Shown in pieces: positions 54,722-62,573 of a DNA stretch of 64,000 nt (the stretch's first letter is position 1; every line of letters starts with the position of its first letter). The translations under genes and the position numbers were made by a program. The notes beneath the pieces were generated by a model. That model did not search any database, had not been told where the DNA came from, and saw nothing but the letters and a program-made list of their open reading frames with translations. The stretch is from contig NZ_CP056123.1 of NCBI RefSeq assembly GCF_018219155.1, forward strand, positions 4,225,505 through 4,289,504. Direction: 5' to 3'. The stretch comes from Moritella sp. 24 (GTDB taxonomy: Bacteria > Pseudomonadota > Gammaproteobacteria > Enterobacterales > Moritellaceae).

Positions 54722-55870
54722 ATGCCTATATTCCGTATACTATTTTTCGTTGTCAGTTGCAGTGCATTAACCGCCTGTTCGATGAGCGATTACCAACATT
54801 CTGTTGAACTTGCCAGTCTTAATAACACATCTCAAGCACTAGAGCGCCTCTCTTATCAGCAACCTGATTATCGCGCCAAAACTAAAAAAACAGACGAGAA
54901 AGACAACACCGCACTTAAAACCTTAAAAGACAACTTCCATAAACAGGTTAGTAATCTCTGGGGTAATACCAACAATGCATTTTCTACTAATTACCGTTAT
55001 ATAAAATATACGAACGACTACCGCAGTCGCTCTATTATTGATTTTAAGCAAAATAGTGTTCGCATTGAGACCCTAGACAACCAGCAATATCTTAAACAGG
55101 CGATTGAATATACGCTACTCGCCCCTGAACAGCCTAAATACACTGATTTTTACAGCAGCTACACTTCAGAAGTAAAAGGGACACCGTTTCTTTATCAGCA
55201 AGTGAAAGACAACGACGGTAAAACGATAAAATGGCACTGGCGAGCATCTCGCTATGCGAACTATCTTATCAAGCACAAGCGTAAACAAGTCACAATTAAT
55301 GGCAATAGCGTTAATACAGTCACTTTTAAGCTAACAGCAAACCATACCGCGATTAGAGCGAAACGTTATCAGTCTAAAATTAGTCAATCTGCCCGACGCT
55401 ATAATATTGATAAAAATATCGTAACAGCAATGATTAATGTCGATAGCTTATTCAATCCTTACGCACTTAGCCGTAATGGACGCATTGGCCTAATGCAAAT
55501 ATCAGACTCGATTGGCCAAGATGTGTTCCATCAACAAAAGAAATATCCTTTTAAACCACAGCCAAACTGGTTGTTTGATAACAGCAATAATCTAGATATT
55601 GGCATTAGCTACCTCGATTTATTAAACAAACAGTACCTTAAAAAAATTAAAAACCCGAAATCTCGCTATTATGCGATGCTCGCAAGTTACATTGCAGGGC
55701 CACAACATATGCTGCAAACCTTCTCAAAGAATAAAAATGAAGCACTTACCATCATAAATGGTTTATCTTCGTACGAAGTTTATCAAAGTTTCACCAATGC
55801 GCAGTCACGCGCCGAAATCAAAAGTTATGTTTACGCTGTTAACGGGCATTTTCGTCAGCTAGACCGCTAA
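54722..55870 (+). CDS. mltC: MltC-family lytic transglycosylase lipoprotein with altered active site
   Basis: 382 residues. Lipoprotein signal with lipobox LTAC (Cys19), a family-specific N-terminal domain, then the SLT domain (about 220-340). Compared with E. coli MltC (motif I IIQTESSFNPYAVS), this protein reads AMINVDSLFNPYALS: the catalytic Glu is an Asp (residue 241, codon GAT at 55442-55444). GLMQI of motif II is intact, but motif III, AYNGG in E. coli, is SYIAG here. The protein may be weakly active or a binding protein. Position after mutY-yggX supports mltC orthology. Confidence 0.88.
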   Translation: MPIFRILFFVVSCSALTACSMSDYQHSVELASLNNTSQALERLSYQQPDYRAKTKKTDEKDNTALKTLKDNFHKQVSNLWGNTNNAFSTNYRYIKYTNDYRSRSIIDFKQNSVRIETLDNQQYLKQAIEYTLLAPEQPKYTDFYSSYTSEVKGTPFLYQQVKDNDGKTIKWHWRASRYANYLIKHKRKQVTINGNSVNTVTFKLTANHTAIRAKRYQSKISQSARRYNIDKNIVTAMINVDSLFNPYALSRNGRIGLMQISDSIGQDVFHQQKKYPFKPQPNWLFDNSNNLDIGISYLDLLNKQYLKKIKNPKSRYYAMLASYIAGPQHMLQTFSKNKNEALTIINGLSSYEVYQSFTNAQSRAEIKSYVYAVNGHFRQLDR

Positions 55871-55955
55871 ACGTCAACAAAATGCACGTATTGTTGATTA
55901 ATCAGACAGAGCATGGGGCTGTTGCATATTATTTTAATTAAACAGGGCGAAACAG

Positions 55956-55984
55956 TTGACGGATCGGCCTAAATTCTATTTAAT
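55956..55984 (+). promoter_or_regulatory. Promoter of the tRNA cluster
   Basis: TTGACG, 17-bp spacer, TTTAAT, then GCGCTCC as a GC-rich discriminator, the form of stringently controlled stable-RNA promoters. It ends 11 bp before the first tRNA. Confidence 0.75.
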
Positions 55985-55995
55985 AGCGCTCCATT

Positions 55996-56071
55996 GCCCG
56001 AATAGCTCAGTTGGTAGAGCAGAGGATTGAAAATCCTCGTGTCCCTGGTTCAATTCCGGGTTCGGGCACCA
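55996..56071 (+). tRNA. tRNA-Phe (GAA), copy 1
   Basis: 76 nt with encoded CCA. Acceptor stem GCCCGAA / TTCGGGC, D-loop AGCTCAGTTGGTAGAGC, anticodon loop TTGAAAA (anticodon GAA at 56029-56031) and T-loop GGTTCAATTCC. Separated from the next tRNA by 78 bp that hold a possible internal promoter (TTGTTT-16 bp-TATTAT with a GC-rich discriminator). Confidence 0.98.
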
Positions 56072-56149
56072 AAATTTGGAAAGAATAAAAAAGTGTAATA
56101 TTGACTTGTTTTTTAAAATGAAGATGATATTATGCGACTCGCATTTAGT

Positions 56150-56225
<76 letters not shown>

Positions 56226-56228
56226 TTT

Positions 56229-56304
56229 GCCCGAATAGCTCAGTTGGTAGAGCAGAGGATTGAAAATCCTCGTGTCCCTGGTTCAATTCCGGGTTCGGGC
56301 ACCA
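56229..56304 (+). tRNA. tRNA-Phe (GAA), copy 2
   Basis: Identical in sequence to copy 1; 3 bp after tRNA-Thr copy 1. Confidence 0.98.
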
Positions 56305-56361
56305 TATTTAAAAGGTAGAGATATTTAATTAATAGGTATCTTTATTTAAAACGCATTTAGT

Positions 56362-56437
<76 letters not shown>

Positions 56438-56440
56438 TTT

Positions 56441-56516
56441 GCCCGAATAGCTCAGTTGGTAGAGCAGAGGATTGAAAATCCTCGTGTCCCTGGTTCAATT
56501 CCGGGTTCGGGCACCA
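56441..56516 (+). tRNA. tRNA-Phe (GAA), copy 3
   Basis: Identical to the other Phe copies; 3 bp after tRNA-Thr copy 2. Confidence 0.98.
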
Positions 56517-56569
56517 TATTAATAAGTAGAGATGTTTTAATTGTAGATATCTTTATTAGCGCATTTAGT

Positions 56570-56645
<76 letters not shown>

Positions 56646-56648
56646 TTT

Positions 56649-56724
56649 GCCCGAATAGCTCAGTTGGTAGAGCAGAGGATTGAAAATCCTCGTGTCCCTG
56701 GTTCAATTCCGGGTTCGGGCACCA
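56649..56724 (+). tRNA. tRNA-Phe (GAA), copy 4
   Basis: Identical to the other Phe copies; 3 bp after tRNA-Thr copy 3 and 6 bp before tRNA-Asn. Confidence 0.98.
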
Positions 56725-56730
56725 TACAAT

Positions 56731-56806
56731 TCCCCTTTAGTTCAGTTGGTAGAACGGTGGACTGTTAATCCATATGTCGCTAGTTCAAGTCTAGCAAGGG
56801 GAGCCA
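56731..56806 (+). tRNA. tRNA-Asn (GTT)
   Basis: 76 nt with encoded CCA. Acceptor TCCCCTT / AAGGGGA, anticodon GTT at 56764-56766, T-loop AGTTCAAGTCT. Last tRNA of the cluster, followed by the terminator. Confidence 0.98.
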
Positions 56807-56815
56807 ATTAAAAAG

Positions 56816-56848
56816 ACCCAGTTATTTATATAACTGGGTTTTTTTTTC
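56816..56848 (+). terminator. Terminator of the tRNA cluster
   Basis: ACCCAGTTA / TAACTGGGT with a 6-nt loop and a run of nine T, directly after tRNA-Asn. Confidence 0.93.
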
Positions 56849-56943
56849 GTCCAAAATTTAGCACGGCCTCATATTTAAACTCATCTCTTCAATCCCCTAC
56901 TCGATTTAAGTACCACTCTCCTATTTATATGAATCAACAGGCA

Positions 56944-56970
56944 TAAAAAAACCGAACACTTGGTTCGGCT
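56944..56970 (-). terminator. Terminator of the OmpA-like lipoprotein gene
   Basis: CCGAAC / GTTCGG stem with a 5-nt loop, followed on the - strand by seven T, 61 bp past the stop codon. Confidence 0.75.
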
Positions 56971-57030
56971 TCGTAATATCACCAGCACTCATTTAATAAT
57001 GACTGATACTTACATTCATTATTAACAATA

Positions 57031-57675
57031 TTAATTAGCTGTAATACTAATTTCTACACGACGGTTAGCTGCTCGGCCTTGTTTCGTATCATTTGATGCA
57101 ATTGGACGACGTTCACCATAACCACGCGTTGATAAACGGCCTGATTTGATACCACGTTTATTTAAATATGCGCTCACAGATTCAGCACGCTCTTCAGAAA
57201 GCGTTAAATTAGACTCTGCACTACCTACGCTATCTGTATGACCAATAATACGTAATGATGACTCAGGGTACTCATTCAGGATTTTAGCAACACTGTTTAA
57301 GCTTGAGTAGATATCAGAGCTCAAGTTATAACCAGCTGTTTGGAAGCCGATACCTTTCGCCATGATAAGTTGTAGTTCATTTTCGCCTACACGTTTAACT
57401 TGCACACCAGAACCCGTCAATTCTTGACGTAATGCCTCTTCTTGACGATCGAAGTAATGACCAATACCACCACCAATTGCCGCACCACCTAATGCACCAA
57501 ACAAGGCACCATTTTTCTTACCTGTAGACGCGCCAATTAACGCACCCGCAATTGCACCGCCAATCGCTGATTTCGTTGCTGTATTCGTTTCTTCTTCGCC
57601 TGTTGTCGCATTTTGGCGAGCACAGCCAGTCAGTGCTGCAACAATCATTATTGCTGTCATTGTTCTTTTCATCAT
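57031..57675 (-). CDS. OmpA-family lipoprotein with glycine zipper (YiaD-like)
   Basis: 214 residues. Lipoprotein signal with lipobox LTGC (Cys18), a glycine-zipper region (about 37-72: AIGGAIAGALIGASTGKKNGALFGALGGAAIGGGIG), and a C-terminal OmpA peptidoglycan-binding domain (about 100-214) with IIGHTDSVGSAESNLTLSEERAESV and GYGERRPIASN...GRAANRRVEI. It probably anchors the outer membrane to the cell wall. Single gene. The 265 bp upstream, shared with a divergent gene, show no feature I can name. Confidence 0.9.
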   Translation of the reverse strand: MMKRTMTAIMIVAALTGCARQNATTGEEETNTATKSAIGGAIAGALIGASTGKKNGALFGALGGAAIGGGIGHYFDRQEEALRQELTGSGVQVKRVGENELQLIMAKGIGFQTAGYNLSSDIYSSLNSVAKILNEYPESSLRIIGHTDSVGSAESNLTLSEERAESVSAYLNKRGIKSGRLSTRGYGERRPIASNDTKQGRAANRRVEISITAN

Positions 57676-57940
57676 TGGATAAGCCTTAATTATAGAAACG
57701 ATATTGAGAGTTAGTGATCGCGAACACTGTAACTCAAATAAAATACAAGTGCATCGGTATATTTACTAGTTAATTAACCGAATACGCTTAAATAAGTGAT
57801 TTCACTCTCACTATTCTACAATATAGACGCTTCTTACACAGCTTTACAATGACCTACCTTGAATTGTGACTCTGCGCACTCATCTATTACTAAGTATCGT
57901 AATACAATAATGCGAATGCGTTTTCTCAAAAAGGATACCT

Positions 57941-58732
57941 ATGTATAGCTTTCTCAGAACATCATTAATTTTAGTGCTAATGCTAGCCGGTAAAGCGCCG
58001 CTCGAAGCCGCTACCATGCTTAGCCTTAGCCAAGCCTCTAATAACGGCAGTGCAACGAACCGAGTTCGCACACAGTTAAGCAAAGACTTAGCCGGTCTTT
58101 ACCAGCTTCCTGATATGAACAGTACTAATATCATTCAACCTTATGACAACTTCGACGCGCTCTATTCATTAGCTGAGTCAGCACAAAATGAACTAGCAAC
58201 ACTTACTCAACAAATCGCCCTAATGTCTCAAACCAGTGCAGTTATTCCTGCTATTAAAAGTGTTGAACGTGCCCAAGCTAAAATTACAAACAAACACGAT
58301 GGTGCAGTAGAAAAAATTACCGATTTAGCCCGTAGTTCTATTATTGCAAAAAACAGTCATGAGCTAATTAGTGCTTATGAGCTGTTAGAGCAAGAAACTG
58401 ATATTATCCAAGTAAAAAATCGTTTTAATAACCCAAAACAAAATGGCTACCGTGATATCAACTTGCTCGTTCGATTACCTAAAACGCAGATGGTGGTTGA
58501 AGTGCAATTACATTTAGATCGTATCGAAGCGATTAAGAATGGTCCAGAGCATGACAATTACGCAAAAATTCAACAGATTACCCACAACGCTAAACAACAG
58601 CTGCGTGACGTATCAGAAATTGAATCATTTAAAGTTGCGCAACTAAAAGAAGAGTCGACTAGTTTATACCAAGTCGCTTGGCAGCAGCAGTTAATGCTAG
58701 AGCTAAAAACAAGCTTTAAACAAATGGCTTAA
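57941..58732 (+). CDS. Exported protein with RelA/SpoT-like nucleotidyltransferase fold
   Basis: 263 residues. N-terminal signal peptide MYSFLRTSLILVLMLAGKAPLEAAT, a helical region to about 110, then a segment resembling the RelA/SpoT synthetase fold: ITDLARSSIIAKN (Asp128 at the metal-binding Asp position), RFNNPKQNGYRDINLLVRLP (compare the synthetase NPKPNGYRSLH) and MVVEVQLHLDRI (Glu187 at the Glu of VEIQIRT). The pyrophosphate-binding basic residues upstream are weak (AKITNKHDGAVEK). A (p)ppGpp-type activity outside the cytoplasm would lack ATP, so an altered function is likely. AAAAAGG ribosome-binding site. Assignment is by motif only. Confidence 0.7.
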   Translation: MYSFLRTSLILVLMLAGKAPLEAATMLSLSQASNNGSATNRVRTQLSKDLAGLYQLPDMNSTNIIQPYDNFDALYSLAESAQNELATLTQQIALMSQTSAVIPAIKSVERAQAKITNKHDGAVEKITDLARSSIIAKNSHELISAYELLEQETDIIQVKNRFNNPKQNGYRDINLLVRLPKTQMVVEVQLHLDRIEAIKNGPEHDNYAKIQQITHNAKQQLRDVSEIESFKVAQLKEESTSLYQVAWQQQLMLELKTSFKQMA

Positions 58733-58760
58733 TCGTTTATTTAAATAATCATGATTATAA

Positions 58761-58794
58761 AAAAGGCTCAACCATTATGTAAATGGTTGAGCCT
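58761..58794 (-). terminator. Terminator of the unknown gene at 58858-59208
   Basis: AGGCTCAACCATT / AATGGTTGAGCCT, perfect 13-bp stem with a 5-nt loop, followed on the - strand by six T. It also closes the convergent RelA/SpoT-like gene. Confidence 0.85.
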
Positions 58795-58857
58795 ACTCTC
58801 TTCTAACCCTAATAGCTTAAACGTAAAAAACGAAAGCCTTACACGTAAGTATAGGGT

Positions 58858-59208
58858 TTACGCGTAACCCCATTTCCAGTTGAACCTGATTTGATCTTGC
58901 ATACCAAAACGCACCATCAACCAAGGAACCAGAGGTAACACTTTATAATGTGCAGCTTTCTTCAATACGCTTTTACCTGTACGGAAAAAGGTAACTTCTT
59001 CACCGCTATTTAAGATGCGAACAACAATCCTTTTTTGCTTGCCCTCTTCAGGTGTTACAACTTGCGCTAGGCTATATTCATGCGTCATCCCAGACCCGTT
59101 ATAAACCAAAATAATTTGATCTTCAGTTAACTTATTACGCTCTAAGTAGCTTTTAAGCTCGCTACCCTGAAAACCAAACAAGGGATCTCTATTCATGTTA
59201 TTTTCCAT
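58858..59208 (-). CDS. Conserved-looking protein of unknown function (116 aa)
   Basis: I do not recognise the family. It is a soluble, basic protein: MNRDPLFGFQGSELKSYLERNKLTEDQIILVYNGSGMTHEYSLAQ, then a strand-rich middle (KRIVVRILNSGEEVTFFRTGK) and a hydrophobic, tryptophan-containing end (YKVLPLVPWLMVRFG, RFNWKWGYA). The ATG at 59196 (MNRDP) has GGA at better spacing and may be the true start. It lies 95 bp downstream of rpoH on the same strand, beyond the rpoH terminator, with its own terminator. Confidence 0.7.
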   Translation of the reverse strand: MENNMNRDPLFGFQGSELKSYLERNKLTEDQIILVYNGSGMTHEYSLAQVVTPEEGKQKRIVVRILNSGEEVTFFRTGKSVLKKAAHYKVLPLVPWLMVRFGMQDQIRFNWKWGYA

Positions 59209-59250
59209 TTTTCATTAACTACAATTAAACTTTATTTAATTTCTTGCCAA

Positions 59251-59280
59251 AAAAAATGAGGCCTCCATTGGAGACCTCAT
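59251..59280 (-). terminator. Terminator of rpoH
   Basis: On the - strand ATGAGGTCTCC / GGAGGCCTCAT with a 3-nt loop (one G-U pair) followed by eight T, 24 bp past the rpoH stop. Confidence 0.88.
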
Positions 59281-59303
59281 CTTTTAACAATTCTGTGTGG
59301 TTA

Positions 59304-60167
59304 TTATTCTGCAATAAACTCGCGAAGTTTTTTCATTGCATTTTTTTCTAACTGACGAACACGTTCAGCAGAAACACCATAACGATCTGCTAGCTCTTGA
59401 AGTGTTGCTTTATCTTCAGCTAACCAACGAGAATTAACGATATCTTGGCTACGGTCATCTAATTCAGAAATTGCTTTAGATAAACGTTGAGATGCACTTT
59501 GATCCCAATTTTCACGCTCAACTTGTTGCGCAACATCTGAAGAATTATCTTCTAAGTACTGTGCTGGAGAGAAGCTCATTGAACCAGAATCTTTATCGCT
59601 ATCGTCATCAGCATATAAATCAAATGCTTGATCTGAATAAGACATTCTCGATTCCATTTCTACTACATCTTTGGTCGAAACACCCAATGTATCAGCAACA
59701 GTTTTCACTTCATCACTGGTAAACCAGCCTAAACGTTTCTTCGATTTTCGTAAATTGAAGAATAATTTACGCTGCGCTTTCGTTGTTGCTACTTTAACAA
59801 CACGCCAATTACGAAGTACAAATTCATGAATTTCCGCTTTTACCCAATGCACCGCAAAAGACACAAGTCTTACGCCAACGGCAGGGTTAAATCGCTTCAC
59901 TGCTTTCATTAAGCCAATATTACCTTCTTGGATTAAATCAGCTTGTGAAAGTCCATAACCTGCGTAACCACGGGCAACGTGAACAACAAAGCGTAAATGT
60001 GACATGATCAACTGACGTGCAGCACCAACATCACCTTCATTCTGCAAGCGTTCGCCTAGTTCCTTTTCTTGTTCAGCAGTTAACATTGGAATACTATTCA
60101 CGCCCTGTATGTAGGCTTCAATGCTACCCTGAGGAACTAATGCCATACTTTGCATATCTTTGCTCAT
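59304..60167 (-). CDS. rpoH: RNA polymerase sigma-32 factor RpoH
   Basis: 287 residues from the ATG of [10 protein letters not shown] (60167), chosen because GGGAGA lies 7 nt before it; a five-codon longer frame exists. Region 2 ([83 protein letters not shown]) contains the RpoH box (QRKLFFNLR), which separates it from other group-3 sigma factors; region 4 helix-turn-helix is [27 protein letters not shown]. It directs the heat-shock regulon. The usual ftsE-ftsX neighbours are absent. Confidence 0.97.
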   Translation of the reverse strand: MSKDMQSMALVPQGSIEAYIQGVNSIPMLTAEQEKELGERLQNEGDVGAARQLIMSHLRFVVHVARGYAGYGLSQADLIQEGNIGLMKAVKRFNPAVGVRLVSFAVHWVKAEIHEFVLRNWRVVKVATTKAQRKLFFNLRKSKKRLGWFTSDEVKTVADTLGVSTKDVVEMESRMSYSDQAFDLYADDDSDKDSGSMSFSPAQYLEDNSSDVAQQVERENWDQSASQRLSKAISELDDRSQDIVNSRWLAEDKATLQELADRYGVSAERVRQLEKNAMKKLREFIAE

Positions 60168-60203
60168 CAACAATTCTCCCATTATTACACGTTAATCCGC
60201 GAG

Positions 60204-60232
60204 ATCTTATCACGCCTGATACTTATCGACAA
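60204..60232 (-). promoter_or_regulatory. Candidate rpoH promoter
   Basis: On the - strand TTGTCG, 17-bp spacer, TAAGAT, about 40 bp upstream of the rpoH start codon. The remaining part of the 414-bp gap up to the dmsBC gene (60582) holds only an 8-bp inverted repeat (60359-60381) and the terminator at 60537; I see no other gene or site. Confidence 0.35.
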
Positions 60233-60536
60233 ATTCGACAGCCCGCGCAACCCCACAAATAAAGTATTATTGTATTGAATATTTTAAATCTATAATTCAG
60301 CTTACTGATAAATAACCAAAAAATACGTTACCCACATTAAAACTGTATTATTTATATACAATCTAGTTTAACCCTAGATTGTCAAAGCTCTAGTTTACTT
60401 ACAGAAAATTACATTAACATGACAAATTAAACGGAATCAATCAGCAAATGCTCAGCCTTTCGTATGACTTTGCGTTATGAATAAAATTCAATGTTTCTTC
60501 TGTGATTATTCCTATCAAAATAATCAGTGCCAAAAT

Positions 60537-60561
60537 AAAAAGGGCAGCCGATGCTACCCTT
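60537..60561 (-). terminator. Terminator of the molybdoenzyme operon
   Basis: On the - strand AGGGTAGC / GCTGCCCT (one G-U pair) with a 4-nt loop and TTTTATTTT after it, 21 bp past the stop of the fused DmsBC gene. Confidence 0.82.
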
Positions 60562-60581
60562 CTCAGTATTCCCTTTTAAAT

Positions 60582-62498
60582 CTAGTGTAAGTCTGGCACA
60601 ACACCCACTTGTGGCATATCCGCTAAACCAACATCACGTGCATGCTGCTCAAAACCTTTATTTTTCCAGAAAAATGCACCCGGCATCGTTGTTGGAATAA
60701 CAAGCACATAAAACAGTGAACGGCTAACTGTTGCAGCCAACGCCACAGACACAATTGGCAATAACCATAACAAGCTTAATACGCCTGACGGTGCGAGTAA
60801 TGCAAGTAACGTCACCGCAATAATATTTACTGCAACAGCAAGGTTACGTAGCTTGTACGTCTTACCGAATGTAGTACATTGCACATAATGCGACGCAGCG
60901 CCTTCACCCTGTTCAACATTTAAATGTTTTGCATGTGAGTACAGACCAAACGCTTCAATAACCAAGCCTGTAATAGCGATAGGCGCAAGCTCTGTTAGTA
61001 ATGGATACAACTCTACTTCACCACTAACAGCGCTACCAATCACAGCGACAACGGCAGTTAATATCGTACCAAGAGCAATGGCAGAACCAACAAATGAACA
61101 TGCGGTTTGCCAATGGTCCCAAAATGGACGTGCTTTAATACGATAGCTACGGTACATGTAATACAAGCCACCAGCAGTTCCAACTAAAGCAAATGCACCA
61201 AAGAATGCGGCAACATAACTAAAGAAGCTCAACTCAAAGAACCATGCCACACCTTGGAAAAAGGTAAATGCACCCATGAAACCAAAGAACAAAGCAACAC
61301 CTAATCCTTCTCTACTTACTGGAGAATGCGCTAAGTTATTAAAACCACGATAGAAACGCTTAGGTTTACCAAGATGAAGAGTCGACATTAATAAACCGAT
61401 AGCTTGCATCGCCATTAATAGAATAAGCAGTGATAAACCAGTTCCGGATTCAGCAAAGCCAGCTAAGCTATCAATACCCAATAACGGACCAAGAAAGATC
61501 AGTGCAAACGCACCCATGGCTGTTTGAGAAAACAGGGTGAAAATAACTAATGGATTTTCGCGCGAACTCAAACGGCCTAAGTTCCATGATTGTTCTTTAC
61601 CGTCTTTTTCATCAACAACAGAACGGAATGAACCGTCATCTTGTTTATGGTATTTAAGTGGCATGTTATCAGTACGCGTCATTTCACGCTGAGTACTGGT
61701 TGTCTGTTGGAAGCGAATATTTGGGTTAGTGATACTTGGGTCAGGGAAACCAGGAATCGATGTTTTCGCTTGAATGCGATTTTCAGGCGTATTCTCAACA
61801 ACACCAAAATTAAGTGCATTACCTAAACACGCAGATACACACGCTGGTTTTAAACCCACTTCTAAACGGTCTACACACATATTACATTTTGATACCTGAC
61901 CTTTAATCGGATCAAGTTGTGGCGCATTGTAGGGACAAACCCACGTACAATAACCGCACCCAAAACAGGTATCAGGATCTTGTAATACCGCACCGTATTC
62001 AACGTGTTTCGTATAGGCTTTAGTTGGGCAACCTTTTAAGCAAACGGGATCATCACAATGATTACATGCCATCGAGATATTAATACGTTTGTAATCAGGG
62101 TAACTGCCACTCTCGACATAGCCCACACTACGGAATGCAATATGTGCAGGGTTATCATTCTTTTCACTACACGCTGCTTCACAGGCGTGACAGCCAATAC
62201 AGTTATCCGCAGTAAAGTGAAAGGCATGTTGTTTATTACGATTAGGATTATCACCTACCGCTTTATTTTCATTAATGTTCATTGAACGGCCAGCTGGTAA
62301 TTTACCTTCTGTTCGTTCAATTAAATCAATTTTTTTACCGTAAGTATTAACATCAAATATTTCTACATCGGCTAATTTTGCATAACTTTGTTCACCAACA
62401 CGAGTATCAAAGATAGGCGTGCCTTCTTTAACAACCGGTTTTTCTGCCGCACCGATTTGATCAAGGCGGTCTCTAAATTGTTCTAACTTGTCTAACAT
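60582..62498 (-). CDS. Fused DmsB-DmsC: four-cluster ferredoxin and membrane anchor subunit
   Basis: 638 residues. The N-terminal half has 16 cysteines in four [4Fe-4S] motifs: C100-C103-C106-C110, C145-C148-C153-C157, C178-C181-C184-C188 and C205-C208-C220-C224. The C-terminal half (about 310-600) has eight membrane segments of the DmsC/NrfD-like anchor type. Separate subunits in E. coli DMSO reductase are joined here. The protein passes electrons between the quinone pool and the molybdoenzyme encoded upstream (75 bp away). No Tat signal, so the ferredoxin domain is either cytoplasmic or exported with its partner. Confidence 0.93.
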   Translation of the reverse strand: MLDKLEQFRDRLDQIGAAEKPVVKEGTPIFDTRVGEQSYAKLADVEIFDVNTYGKKIDLIERTEGKLPAGRSMNINENKAVGDNPNRNKQHAFHFTADNCIGCHACEAACSEKNDNPAHIAFRSVGYVESGSYPDYKRINISMACNHCDDPVCLKGCPTKAYTKHVEYGAVLQDPDTCFGCGYCTWVCPYNAPQLDPIKGQVSKCNMCVDRLEVGLKPACVSACLGNALNFGVVENTPENRIQAKTSIPGFPDPSITNPNIRFQQTTSTQREMTRTDNMPLKYHKQDDGSFRSVVDEKDGKEQSWNLGRLSSRENPLVIFTLFSQTAMGAFALIFLGPLLGIDSLAGFAESGTGLSLLILLMAMQAIGLLMSTLHLGKPKRFYRGFNNLAHSPVSREGLGVALFFGFMGAFTFFQGVAWFFELSFFSYVAAFFGAFALVGTAGGLYYMYRSYRIKARPFWDHWQTACSFVGSAIALGTILTAVVAVIGSAVSGEVELYPLLTELAPIAITGLVIEAFGLYSHAKHLNVEQGEGAASHYVQCTTFGKTYKLRNLAVAVNIIAVTLLALLAPSGVLSLLWLLPIVSVALAATVSRSLFYVLVIPTTMPGAFFWKNKGFEQHARDVGLADMPQVGVVPDLH

Positions 62499-62573
62499 AA
62501 TTTATCCCTCTTATGTTATCGCATTATTTATAATCCAATATGTCCGTACACCACAGCGTATTCCGAATATGAT

